This document shows, one piece after another, positions 24,767 to 32,920 of a stretch of DNA of 64,000 bases (position 1 is the stretch's first letter; every line of letters starts with the position of its first letter). The position numbers and the translations under genes are program-made. The notes beneath the pieces were generated by a model. That model worked only from the letters and a program-made list of their open reading frames with translations, was not told where the DNA came from and made no database searches. The DNA comes from Sva-07 sp963728355. GTDB lineage: Bacteria > Actinomycetota > Acidimicrobiia > Acidimicrobiales > Ilumatobacteraceae. The stretch covers positions 62,001 to 126,000 of the forward strand of contig CAVSJQ010000013.1 of the NCBI GenBank assembly GCA_963728355.1. Reading direction: 5' to 3'.

Positions 24767-24812
24767 CGGGTGCAGGAGCTGCTCGAACTGTGACCGGTGC
24801 AGGAACTGCTCG
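24745..24812 (+). repeat. 27-bp tandem repeat duplicating the 3' end of frr
   Basis: Units start at 24745, 24772 and 24799 (partial), each beginning GCAGGAACTGCTCG or with one change (GCAGGAGCTGCTCG) and followed by a TGAC-CGGT-like end. Because 27 is a multiple of 3, each unit repeats the frr C-terminal codons QELLE followed by an in-frame TGA. The first unit is within frr and the others are in the frr-cdsA gap. Confidence 0.85.
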
Positions 24813-24841
24813 GGCCGGGATCTCTGGGGGAAGGACACATC

Positions 24842-26257
24842 ATGAGTGAGTACGACGACGACAAGGCGACGTCACGTCGCAAGCCAGGGCCGTTCGAGAG
24901 CGAGATGGATTCGTTCGACGACGACGAATTCGGTGGGCCGCTCTTCGGTGCGACCACCGAACAGCCGGCGGTGGGCTTCGACAACGAGCGAGAGCCGATC
25001 AGCTTCGGGTCGGAGGACTCCGGCACGCTGCCGCACTGGACCGATCCGCCGACCGGCGAGGTACCTCGCATCGAGGCGGCCGAGACGTCGCCCGATCCCA
25101 CCGACGACGTCGATGTGTGGTCGTCATTCGCTGGTTCGTCGACGGAGGACGTGGCCGGCGAGGCGCCGAAGGATCCGACCGGTGAACTCAGTTGGCACGA
25201 CGATCCCACGGTCGACGACGCGTCGGTCACCCCGGTGCCGCGGTCGTCGGGTGCGGTGCCCGTCACCGAACCGGCTGAGCCGGCACGTCGAGAACCGGCT
25301 CGCATCACGATCGGCACGGACCCGTCGGGTATGCCGCGTCGCCCCGACGCCAAGCGCCGTGGCGCCGCCCCGCAGCGGCCGCCCAGTTCGGGCGGCACGG
25401 CGCCGAGCGCTGACGGCCGCAACCTGCCTGTCGCCGTCGCCTCGGGTCTCGCGCTCGCAGCGGTCTTCCTGGCGCTCGCAATGTGGCGGCCGGCGGGTGC
25501 GCTGGCCTTCGTGACCGTTGCGCTCGGTCTGGCGTCGGTGGAGTACTTCGCCCGGGTGACCGACAAGGGGTACCGCCCGCTGATCGCTATCGGTGTCACC
25601 GCGTGCGTCGCTGCGCCCCTCGCCGCGTACTGGGTCGGTGAGCAGGCGATCCCGATGGTGCTCGCGTTCGCGTTCTTCGCCGGCGCGATCAGCTTCATCG
25701 CCGCCGACTCCGTCGAGGCCGGGCCCATGCCCAACATGGCGATCACGATGCTCGGCGTCGTGTGGATCGGTGTGTTGGGTTCGTACGCCGCACTGATCCT
25801 CGGTTGGTCGAATCTCTTCGGCGGCACGCCGTGGGGGACCGACACGCTGGTCCTGATCGCGATCGGCGTGGTAGCGAACGACGTTGGTGCGTACTTCGTG
25901 GGAAGCGCCTTCGGTCGCACGCCGCTGCGACCGTGGATCAGCCCCAACAAGTCCCTCGAGGGGTTGCTCGGTGGCACCATCCTCACACTGTTGGTGATGT
26001 TGGTCATCGGCATCCAGGAGTACAGCGACACCTGGTCGAGCACCAGTCACCTATTGATGCTCGGCATCGTGATCTCGGCAACGGCGCCGCTCGGCGACCT
26101 CGCCGAGAGTATGTTCAAGCGCAATCTCGACGTGAAGGACTTCGGCGCGATCATCCGTGGTCACGGCGGTGTGCTCGACCGCTTCGACGGGTTCCTGTTC
26201 GCACTGCCGGCGGTTTACTACCTGATGCGGGTGGTCGAGCCATGGACGGCGCTCTGA
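24842..26257 (+). CDS. cdsA: phosphatidate cytidylyltransferase (CDP-diacylglycerol synthase) with acidic N-terminal extension
   Basis: A 471-aa membrane enzyme that makes CDP-diacylglycerol, the precursor of all phospholipids. The first about 195 residues are hydrophilic, rich in Asp/Glu/Pro and probably disordered. About eight membrane spans follow. The C-terminal CTP_transf_1 signature is complete: AESMFKRNLDVKDFG and RGHGGVLDRFDGF. Normal CdsA is about 270-300 aa, so the extension is an added cytoplasmic tail. GGGGGAAGGA precedes the ATG at 24842, fixing the start. It sits between frr and dxr as expected. Confidence 0.93.
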   Translation: MSEYDDDKATSRRKPGPFESEMDSFDDDEFGGPLFGATTEQPAVGFDNEREPISFGSEDSGTLPHWTDPPTGEVPRIEAAETSPDPTDDVDVWSSFAGSSTEDVAGEAPKDPTGELSWHDDPTVDDASVTPVPRSSGAVPVTEPAEPARREPARITIGTDPSGMPRRPDAKRRGAAPQRPPSSGGTAPSADGRNLPVAVASGLALAAVFLALAMWRPAGALAFVTVALGLASVEYFARVTDKGYRPLIAIGVTACVAAPLAAYWVGEQAIPMVLAFAFFAGAISFIAADSVEAGPMPNMAITMLGVVWIGVLGSYAALILGWSNLFGGTPWGTDTLVLIAIGVVANDVGAYFVGSAFGRTPLRPWISPNKSLEGLLGGTILTLLVMLVIGIQEYSDTWSSTSHLLMLGIVISATAPLGDLAESMFKRNLDVKDFGAIIRGHGGVLDRFDGFLFALPAVYYLMRVVEPWTAL

Positions 26258-26264
26258 GCACCTG

Positions 26265-27443
26265 ATGTCGCCGACCCGCGTGGCGATCGCCGGGTCGACC
26301 GGCTCGATCGGCACCCAGACGCTCGAGGTCGTCGACGCGGAGAACGCGCGCGTTCCGGGCTCGTACGAGATCGTGGCGCTCGCCGTCGGCACGTCGGCCG
26401 CCCAGGTGATCGAGCAGGCACGCCGGTATTCGCCCCGTCTCGTGGCGGTCGCCGACGAGGCCGCCCGACGAGAGGTCGCCGCTGCGCTGCCAACGGTCGA
26501 CGTCGTCGCTGCATTGAACGAGGTCGTCGAACCGGCCGACGTGGTGGTCAACGGCGTCGTCGGATTCGCTGGTCTGGCGGTCACGATCGAGACGCTGCGA
26601 GCCGGCAAGCGGTTGGCGCTGGCGAACAAGGAGAGCCTGATCGCCGCCGGTCCGGTCGTTCAGCCGCTGCGGGACGTCCTGGGCGCCGAACTGGTACCCG
26701 TCGACAGCGAGCATTGCGCACTGCACCAGTGCCTGCGGTCGTCGGCCGCCGCCGATCGAGAAGTGTCCCGGCTGGTGCTCACGGCGAGCGGCGGGCCGTT
26801 CAGGGGTCGCAGTGCCGACGAGCTTGCGGACGTCACCGTCGAGGAGGCGTTGGCGCATCCCACGTGGAGCATGGGTCCGAAGATCACCGTCGACTCCAGC
26901 ACCCTGATGAACAAGGGGCTCGAGGTGATCGAGGCGCACGAGCTGTACGGCACCGCCTACGACGACATCGATGTGGTCGTCCATCCCCAGTCGGTGGTGC
27001 ATTCGATGGTCGAATTCAGCGACGGGTCGACCATCGCTCAGCTCAGCCTGCCGGACATGCGTCTGCCGATCGGCTACGCACTCGGCTTCCCCGATCGGAT
27101 CGGCAGCCCGTTCGGCCGCATCGACTGGACGGCGTTGCCGCGGCTGGATTTCGGTGTGCCGGACCGGGCGACGTTCCGATGCCTCGATCTCGCCTACGAC
27201 GCCGGGCGTGTGGGCGGCACGGCGCCCGCATGGCTCAGCGCCGCCAACGAAGTGGCAGTTGACGCGTTCTTGGCGGGAAACTTGCGGTGGAATGAGATCC
27301 CTGACGTCTGTGTTGGGGTACTTGCGATGCATGATGGTGCACAACCCCACACGGTCGACGACGTGATCGAGGCCGACGCCGAGGCTCGGCGGACCGCCCG
27401 TGACCTGCTCGCTCGACGACCGCTCTCGAAACGAACGACATGA
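26265..27443 (+). CDS. dxr: 1-deoxy-D-xylulose 5-phosphate reductoisomerase
   Basis: A 392-aa Dxr (IspC), second enzyme of the MEP isoprenoid pathway, using NADPH and a divalent metal. The NADPH loop GSTGSIGTQT begins at residue 10. LANKESLIAAG follows, then the metal/substrate region PVDSEHCALHQCL, the catalytic-loop GGPFRG, and HPTWSMGPKITVDSSTLMNKGLE. A C-terminal helical domain ends the protein. Full length. The start is 7 bp after the cdsA stop and the stop overlaps rseP by ATGA, so cdsA-dxr-rseP-ispG look like one transcription unit. ispG, a later step of the same pathway, is two genes downstream. Confidence 0.97.
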   Translation: MSPTRVAIAGSTGSIGTQTLEVVDAENARVPGSYEIVALAVGTSAAQVIEQARRYSPRLVAVADEAARREVAAALPTVDVVAALNEVVEPADVVVNGVVGFAGLAVTIETLRAGKRLALANKESLIAAGPVVQPLRDVLGAELVPVDSEHCALHQCLRSSAAADREVSRLVLTASGGPFRGRSADELADVTVEEALAHPTWSMGPKITVDSSTLMNKGLEVIEAHELYGTAYDDIDVVVHPQSVVHSMVEFSDGSTIAQLSLPDMRLPIGYALGFPDRIGSPFGRIDWTALPRLDFGVPDRATFRCLDLAYDAGRVGGTAPAWLSAANEVAVDAFLAGNLRWNEIPDVCVGVLAMHDGAQPHTVDDVIEADAEARRTARDLLARRPLSKRTT

Positions 27444-28795
27444 CCGACCAACTGACACCGCGACACGAACACCAGGACGACCGCTCCGGCGCTGAGCTCC
27501 CGCCGCCCACCCTGACGCGCTCGGGCCGCATGAAGAGCGAGATCATGGCCGGCGGCGCCGTCGTCGAACGCACCGAGGACGAACTCGCCGGCGGCTGGCA
27601 GGGCCTGCTCTCGATGGCGGCGATCCTCGCGCTCTTCGTCTGGCTCGCCTTCGTCAACATCTGGATCTTCGTGTTCGTCGTCGGCGTCGTCATCTCGATC
27701 TTCCTGCACGAACTCGGCCACTATCTCACGGCGAAGTGGACCGGGATGAAGGTCACCCAGTTCTTCCTGTTCTTCGGTCCTCGCCTGTGGAGCTTCAGGC
27801 GCGGCGAGACCGAATACGGCGTTCGAGCGCTTCCGCTCGGTGCCTTCGTCCGCATCATCGGGATGAACCGGATGGACGAGGTCGAGCCGGGCGACGAGGC
27901 CCGCAGCTACCGCCAGCAGAGCTTCCCGAAGCGCCTGCTCGTCATCTCCGCCGGATCGATCATGCACATCCTGATCGCGATCGTGTTGCTCTTCGGTGTG
28001 TACTCCACCCAGGGCGAGATCACGGCCCAGGACGAACCGCGCGTGATCGTCGGCGCCGCCGCCCAGGAGCTGCCGGCGTGGGGTGCAGGAATCCGCGCCG
28101 ACGACGAGATTGTGTCGGTTGGCGGCGTCGCCGTCACCTCGTCGGTCGAGTTGGGCGACACCGTGCGCAGCTTCGAACCCGGCGACGTCGTCGACGTCAT
28201 CGTGATCCGCGACGGCGACACGTTGACGGTCCCGGTCGGTCTGGGATCCAACACCATGGTTCCCGAGGATGACCCGCTGTTCGGATCCGCACTTCTCGGC
28301 GTCAGTTCCTACAGCCCGCCGTTGTACGAGCAGCACGGCATCGCCGGCTCGGCCGTCAACGCCGTCGCCGACATCTTCCCGGTGTCGTGGGAATCGACCA
28401 AGGGCATCGTCAAGGTGCTCAACCCGGTGAACCTCGTCGATCAGCTGACCGACACCGACAACGCCGACCCCGCAGCGCGTCCCACCACGATCTACGGGAT
28501 CGCCACGGTGTCCGACGACGTCGGCGATGCGGGTGGGTTGGCCGGCGTGCTCTACATGTTGGCGATCCTCAACGTCTTCGTCGGCGTGTTCAACATGATG
28601 CCGCTGCTGCCACTCGACGGCGGGCACGCGGCGATTGCCGTGTACGAGCGTGTCCAGGAGAAGCGTCGACACATGACCGGGCGGTATTTCGCCGACGTCG
28701 AGCGGTTGATGCCGTTCGCGATGGGGGTCATCGTCGTGCTGGCGATGCTGATGTTCACCGGCCTGTACCTCGACATCACCCAACCGATCGGCTGA
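27440..28795 (+). CDS. rseP: RseP/Rip1-type site-2 membrane metalloprotease (M50B)
   Basis: A 451-aa intramembrane zinc protease. After a hydrophilic N-terminal stretch of about 55 residues come a membrane span, a second span containing the zinc motif HELGH (His90-Glu91...His94), a single PDZ domain at about 195-260, and C-terminal spans with the third ligand in NMMPLLPLDGGHA. Such proteases release membrane-bound anti-sigma factors or cut division and lipid-control proteins. In actinobacteria this gene lies between dxr and ispG, as here. The ATG overlaps the dxr stop (ATGA). Substrates cannot be inferred from this window. Confidence 0.94.
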   Translation: MTDQLTPRHEHQDDRSGAELPPPTLTRSGRMKSEIMAGGAVVERTEDELAGGWQGLLSMAAILALFVWLAFVNIWIFVFVVGVVISIFLHELGHYLTAKWTGMKVTQFFLFFGPRLWSFRRGETEYGVRALPLGAFVRIIGMNRMDEVEPGDEARSYRQQSFPKRLLVISAGSIMHILIAIVLLFGVYSTQGEITAQDEPRVIVGAAAQELPAWGAGIRADDEIVSVGGVAVTSSVELGDTVRSFEPGDVVDVIVIRDGDTLTVPVGLGSNTMVPEDDPLFGSALLGVSSYSPPLYEQHGIAGSAVNAVADIFPVSWESTKGIVKVLNPVNLVDQLTDTDNADPAARPTTIYGIATVSDDVGDAGGLAGVLYMLAILNVFVGVFNMMPLLPLDGGHAAIAVYERVQEKRRHMTGRYFADVERLMPFAMGVIVVLAMLMFTGLYLDITQPIG

Positions 28796-28803
28796 CGCGT
28801 TCC

Positions 28804-30033
28804 GTGGACGTCTCCAGCGCACTCGTCGCCCGCAAACCGACCCGCCAGATCTCCGTCGGCGACGTGAAGGTCGGCGGCGACGCCCCGATCACCGTGCAGT
28901 CGATGACGATCACCAAGACCGCCGACGTCGACGGGACGTTGCAGCAGATCTACGCGCTCGCCGCCGCCGGTGCCGACATCGTGCGCTGCACCTGCAACGA
29001 GACCGAGGCCGCCGAAGGACTGGCCCAGATCGTGCCGCGTTCGCCGGTGCCGATCATCGCCGACATTCACCACCAGTACAAGATGGCGCTCGCGGCGATG
29101 GAGGCGGGGGTGCACGGGTTGCGCCTCAACCCGGGCAACATCCGCAAGCCCGAGCACATCAAGGCCGTCGCCTCCGAGGCGAAGGATCGTGGGATCCCGA
29201 TCCGCATCGGTGTCAACGCCGGCTCGCTCGATCCGTCGCTCTACGAGAAGTACGGCAGCGCCACGCCCGAGGCGATGGTCGAGTCCGCTCAGCAGGAGAT
29301 CGCCTATTTCGACGAGGTCGGCTTCGATGCGATCAAGATCTCGGTCAAGGCGTCGAGCGTGCCGCTGATGGTCGAGGCGTACCGCCAGCTGTCCGAGGTC
29401 ACCGATCATCCGCTGCACCTCGGCGTGACCGAAGCGGGTCCACCGCCCGGCGGTCTGATCAAGGCGACCGCCGGCATCGCCACCTTGCTGATGGAGGGCA
29501 TCGGCGACACGATTCGCTACTCGCTCACCGCCGATCCGGTCGAGGAGGCCAGGGCGGGGCGTCAGCTTCTCGAGGCGCTCGGTCTCCGTGAGCGCAAGAA
29601 CGTCGATCTGATCGCCTGCCCGTCATGCGGACGCGCCGAGGTCGACGTGATCGAGGTCGCGAATCGGGCGATGGAAGCCTTCGCCGACCGCGAAATCCCG
29701 CTGCAGATCGCGGTGATGGGCTGCGTCGTCAACGGTCCCGGCGAAGCGCGCGATGCGGATCTCGGCATCGCTGCCGGCAACAAGCGGGGCCACCTGTTCG
29801 TCAAGGGACAGAACGTGGCCGTCGTGCCCGAGGATGAGATGGTCGGCCAGCTCGTCGAGTGGGCCGAGTTCATCCAGGAGCACGGTGTCGAGGCCGCTCT
29901 CGCCCGCGTCGACCTGGTCAAGGCCGCCCGCGAGGCCGAGAAGGATCGTGCTCGGTTGCTCGATGTGCAGGGCGCCGACGCCAATCACGCCGGCGAGAAG
30001 ATCGTCGAGATCCGCAAGACCACCCGCTCCTAG
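28804..30033 (+). CDS. ispG: 4-hydroxy-3-methylbut-2-enyl-diphosphate synthase (IspG)
   Basis: A 409-aa [4Fe-4S] enzyme of the MEP pathway. The N-terminal TIM-barrel part has ITVQSMTITKTADVDGTLQQ, PIIADIHHQYKMAL and LRLNPGNI. The C-terminal domain carries the cluster cysteines in IACPSCGR and AVMGCVVNGPGEA. The GTG at 28804 was chosen as it gives a normal N-terminus 8 bp after the rseP stop. Full length. One base after the stop begins the 31-bp palindrome, which probably marks the end of this transcription unit. Confidence 0.97.
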   Translation: MDVSSALVARKPTRQISVGDVKVGGDAPITVQSMTITKTADVDGTLQQIYALAAAGADIVRCTCNETEAAEGLAQIVPRSPVPIIADIHHQYKMALAAMEAGVHGLRLNPGNIRKPEHIKAVASEAKDRGIPIRIGVNAGSLDPSLYEKYGSATPEAMVESAQQEIAYFDEVGFDAIKISVKASSVPLMVEAYRQLSEVTDHPLHLGVTEAGPPPGGLIKATAGIATLLMEGIGDTIRYSLTADPVEEARAGRQLLEALGLRERKNVDLIACPSCGRAEVDVIEVANRAMEAFADREIPLQIAVMGCVVNGPGEARDADLGIAAGNKRGHLFVKGQNVAVVPEDEMVGQLVEWAEFIQEHGVEAALARVDLVKAAREAEKDRARLLDVQGADANHAGEKIVEIRKTTRS

Positions 30034-30034
30034 C

Positions 30035-30065
30035 GTGACGCCAGGGGTCAGACCCCCGGCGTAAC
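30035..30065. repeat. 31-bp palindromic repeat, copy 1 (ispG/manA convergent junction)
   Basis: GTGACGCCAGGGG / TCA / G / CCCCCGGCGTAAC-type palindrome. It lies between the converging ispG and manA genes, and the manA stop codon (complement of TCA at 30048-30050) falls in its centre. It can form a strong hairpin on both strands. Four more copies occur in the window. Confidence 0.9.
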
Positions 30066-31025
30066 GACGAACGTCCGAGCGGTCGCCGTGAGTGACGACC
30101 CGGGCGGGAGATAGAGCGTTCGGCCGTCGAGGTCGACGGCGAGCTCGTGGCCCGTCGAGGTGTGCCTCCGGCCGGGCTCGATCCGTACGAGGGCGCAGCC
30201 TGCCTCCGGCAGCGGATAACGACCGGAACGGGCGGCCGACTTCATCACGGGCTCGACGAGCGGAGTCGTGTCGACGATGCGCAGCAACTCGTCGACGTCG
30301 ACCGGTTTCTGGGTGAGCCCGCCGCGCACGACGTTGTCGCTCGCGCTCATCAGTTCGATGCCGGCACCGCCGAGATAGGCATGGAGGTTGCCGGCGGTCA
30401 GATGGATCGCCTCGCCCGGCTGGAGGACCACGCGGTTGAGCAGCAACGTCACCACCACGCTGGGGTCGTCGGGGTACCGGGCGGCGAGCCGCGTGACCAG
30501 CTCGGCCTCGGGACGCTGGCTGTGAGCGCAGGCGACGACCGTGGGGCGCGGATCGAACCGACCGCGGTACAGCGCCTCGATGACGCCGCCGACACCGTCG
30601 GCACGGATCGCAGCCGCGAGCGGCTCGGCGCCGAGCGCCCCCAGCAGCGTGAGGGTCGCACCGACCGGCCGGACGCCACACAACGCGTCGAAGCGGGTCA
30701 ATGCACACAGCAGCTCGGGCTTGGCCCGGTCGTCGGGATAGACGCCTCGGGCATGTCCGTCGCGGGCCTGCTTGCGCGTCGGGTGCACCTGGAGCGACAA
30801 AGGTTCTGCGGCGGCGAGCACCTTGAGCAGGTACGGCAGTTCACCGGTCGATTCCGCCAGCGGTCGGTCTCCGACCGTCGCCGGCCCGTTCGGGTGGGTG
30901 CCCAGCCACAGCTCGGCCCACGGCGTGCCGTCAGCGGTGGTGTGCAGCAGCTCGGGGATGAACGTGCGGTCACCCCACGCATAGTGCTGCACGACGCCGG
31001 TGACGGGGATGGCGGCATCGACCAC
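30048..31025 (-). CDS. manA: mannose-6-phosphate isomerase, class I
   Basis: A 325-aa type I phosphomannose isomerase, a zinc enzyme linking fructose-6-phosphate and mannose metabolism. GVVQHYAWGD is at the start, the zinc-binding QVHPTRKQA and KPELLCAL segments follow, then GEAIHLTAGNLHAYLGG and the active-site SDNVVRGGLTQKPVDV. The GTG start at 31025 follows the upstream gene by 6 bp. Its last residues VTPGV are encoded by the 31-bp palindrome, so the native C-terminus has probably been replaced by repeat-derived codons. It ends a three-gene reverse-strand run with the metallo-beta-lactamase-fold gene and the formaldehyde dehydrogenase. Confidence 0.92.
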   Translation of the reverse strand: MVDAAIPVTGVVQHYAWGDRTFIPELLHTTADGTPWAELWLGTHPNGPATVGDRPLAESTGELPYLLKVLAAAEPLSLQVHPTRKQARDGHARGVYPDDRAKPELLCALTRFDALCGVRPVGATLTLLGALGAEPLAAAIRADGVGGVIEALYRGRFDPRPTVVACAHSQRPEAELVTRLAARYPDDPSVVVTLLLNRVVLQPGEAIHLTAGNLHAYLGGAGIELMSASDNVVRGGLTQKPVDVDELLRIVDTTPLVEPVMKSAARSGRYPLPEAGCALVRIEPGRRHTSTGHELAVDLDGRTLYLPPGSSLTATARTFVVTPGV

Positions 31026-31031
31026 GTTCGG

Positions 31032-31658
31032 TCAGATCCCGAGTTCGGCGCCGCGGGCCAGGACACCGTCGCGCTCGGCTCCGATCGTGGTCGACTCGCC
31101 ATGGCCGGTGTGCACGACGGTGTGGTCGGGCAGGGCCAGCAGTTGGTCGCGGATCGAGCGCAGGATCGTCGGCTCGTCGCTGTAGCTGCGGCCGGTGGCA
31201 CCCGGACCGCCGCAGAAGAGCGTGTCGCCGCTGAAGACCGCGCCGCACGCAGCATCGTGGAAGCTGCAGCACCCGGGGGAGTGGCCCGGCGTGTGCATGA
31301 CGACCAACTCATGCCCCCCGGCGAGCAGCGTCTCTCCCGGCGCCAACGCCCGGTCGGGCGAATGGGACGGCCACACTGCGTCCCACAGCATCCGGTCGGC
31401 GTCGTGCAGCAGGATCGGTGCGTCGACGGCGTCGCGCAATGGCACGGCGGCGTTGATGTGGTCGTTGTGGCCGTGGGTGAGCACGATCCCGGCGACCCGC
31501 CGGCCGTTGACGGCGGCCACGATCGCTTCGTGGTCGTGCGCTGCGTCGAGCACGACGACCTCACGATCGTCGCCGATGATCCAGATGTTGTTGGTGACCT
31601 CCCACTCGCCGCCGTCGAGGGCGAAGATCCCGTCGGTCGTGACCAGCTCGATGCTCAT
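31032..31658 (-). CDS. metallo-beta-lactamase-fold hydrolase linked to mycothiol formaldehyde oxidation
   Basis: A 208-aa MBL-fold protein. The metal motif THGHNDH (HxHxDH) is at about residues 76-82. Later ligands lie in HTPGHSPGCC, FSGDTLFCGG and HTGHG. The size suits a glyoxalase II/thioester hydrolase-like enzyme. A gene of this family commonly follows the S-(hydroxymethyl)mycothiol dehydrogenase gene in actinobacteria, as here (10-bp gap), so it may hydrolyse the S-formylmycothiol product. That role is inferred. The ATG at 31658 with AGGAG upstream decides the start. Confidence 0.88.
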   Translation of the reverse strand: MSIELVTTDGIFALDGGEWEVTNNIWIIGDDREVVVLDAAHDHEAIVAAVNGRRVAGIVLTHGHNDHINAAVPLRDAVDAPILLHDADRMLWDAVWPSHSPDRALAPGETLLAGGHELVVMHTPGHSPGCCSFHDAACGAVFSGDTLFCGGPGATGRSYSDEPTILRSIRDQLLALPDHTVVHTGHGESTTIGAERDGVLARGAELGI

Positions 31659-31668
31659 CGTCTGCTCC

Positions 31669-32778
31669 TCAGCTTGCGCTCGCGTCCGGCGAGTCGAACA
31701 CCACGACGCTGCGCAGGACCTCGCCGCGTTCCATCTTGTGGAAGGCCTCCTCCACGCCATCGAGCCCGATCGTCTCCGAGACGAACCCATCGAGGTCGAG
31801 CCGGCCCTGCAAATAGAGATCGATCAGCATCGGGAAGTCTCGCGACGGGAGGCAGTCGCCGTACCACGACGACTTCAGTGCGCCACCGCGACCGAACACG
31901 TCGATGAACGGCAGCTCGAGGGTCATCTCCGGATTCGGGACGCCGACGAGGACGACCGTGCCCGCCAGATCGCGAGCTTCGAAGGCCTGCTTGTACACCT
32001 CGGGATGGCCGATCGCTTCGATGCACACGTCGGCACCGAACCCGCCGGTGACCGACCGGATGAACTCGACGGGGTCGGTCTGCGTCGAGTTGCACACGTG
32101 TGTGGCGCCGAATCCTTGCGCCCACTCGAGCTTGCGATCGTCGATGTCGACGCCGACGATCGTCGATGCGCCGGCCAGCCGGGCGCCGGCGATCGCCGCA
32201 TCGCCGACGCCGCCGCAACCGAACACGGCGACCGACTGGCCGCGGGTGACGCCTGCGGTGTTGAGGGTGGCGCCGAGGCCGGCCATCACGCCGCAGCCCA
32301 GCAGCCCGGCGGCGACCGGGGAGGCGGCGGGGTCGACCTTGGTGCACTGCCCGGCGGCGACGAGCGTCTTGTCGCAGAAGGCGCCGATGCCGAGGGCGGG
32401 TGACAGCTCGGTGCCGTCGGTCAGGGTCATCTTCTGGGCGGCGTTGTGGGTGTCGAAGCAGTACTGGGGCTGGCCCCGCCGGCACGCACGGCAGTTGCCG
32501 CACACGGCACGCCAGTTGAGGATCACGTAGTCACCCGGGGCGACGTCGGTGACGCCATCGCCGACCGATTCCACGACACCGGCCGCTTCGTGGCCGAGCA
32601 GGAACGGGAAGTCGTCGTTGATGCCACCTTCGCGGTAGTGCAGGTCGGTGTGGCAGACACCGCACGCCTGGATCACCACCACGGCCTCGCCCGGCCCGGG
32701 ATCGGGAACGACGATGGTCTCCATCGTGACGGGTTGGCCCTTGGCGCGGGCGATGATGCCTCGAACTTCCTGACTCAT
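31669..32778 (-). CDS. S-(hydroxymethyl)mycothiol dehydrogenase (zinc alcohol dehydrogenase family)
   Basis: A 369-aa class III-type zinc dehydrogenase that oxidises the formaldehyde-mycothiol adduct with NAD+. The catalytic-zinc region is CGVCHTDLHYREGG and GHEAAGVVESVG. The structural-zinc cysteines are in CGNCRACRRGQPQYC, and the NAD loop is VFGCGGVGDAA. A phrase typical of the mycothiol enzyme, SSWYGDCLPSRDFP, is present. It is followed by the MBL-fold gene. The ATG at 32778 was chosen on homology; an upstream frame extension exists but would enter the insertion sequence, whose edge is only about 15-22 bp away. The native promoter is therefore probably displaced. Confidence 0.87.
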   Translation of the reverse strand: MSQEVRGIIARAKGQPVTMETIVVPDPGPGEAVVVIQACGVCHTDLHYREGGINDDFPFLLGHEAAGVVESVGDGVTDVAPGDYVILNWRAVCGNCRACRRGQPQYCFDTHNAAQKMTLTDGTELSPALGIGAFCDKTLVAAGQCTKVDPAASPVAAGLLGCGVMAGLGATLNTAGVTRGQSVAVFGCGGVGDAAIAGARLAGASTIVGVDIDDRKLEWAQGFGATHVCNSTQTDPVEFIRSVTGGFGADVCIEAIGHPEVYKQAFEARDLAGTVVLVGVPNPEMTLELPFIDVFGRGGALKSSWYGDCLPSRDFPMLIDLYLQGRLDLDGFVSETIGLDGVEEAFHKMERGEVLRSVVVFDSPDASAS

Positions 32779-32799
32779 GCCTGCGAACGTAGCTGAGAG

Positions 32800-32880
32800 C
32801 CGCAGGGACATCGTTCCGCTGCGACCGTCTGGACGTCGTTCCGGTCAGTGAGGTCTGGTTCCGCAGGGACATCGTTCCGG
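32800..32880 (+). repeat. left-end triple repeat of the insertion sequence
   Basis: Three copies of a motif ending in GACATCGTTCCGG or close to it: CCGCAGGGACATCGTTCCG (32800-32818), GGACGTCGTTCCGG (32831-32844) and CCGCAGGGACATCGTTCCGG (32861-32880), spaced about 30 bp. They are the probable transposase-binding sites. Confidence 0.85.
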
Positions 32881-32920
32881 TTCGCTTGCTTGTTCGTGGT
32901 GATCGAGCAAGGAGCCGAAA

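Noticed and set aside
24415..26043. Long reverse-strand open frame opposite frr and cdsA
   Set aside because: Ser/Thr/Pro-rich antisense shadow of two well-supported forward genes.
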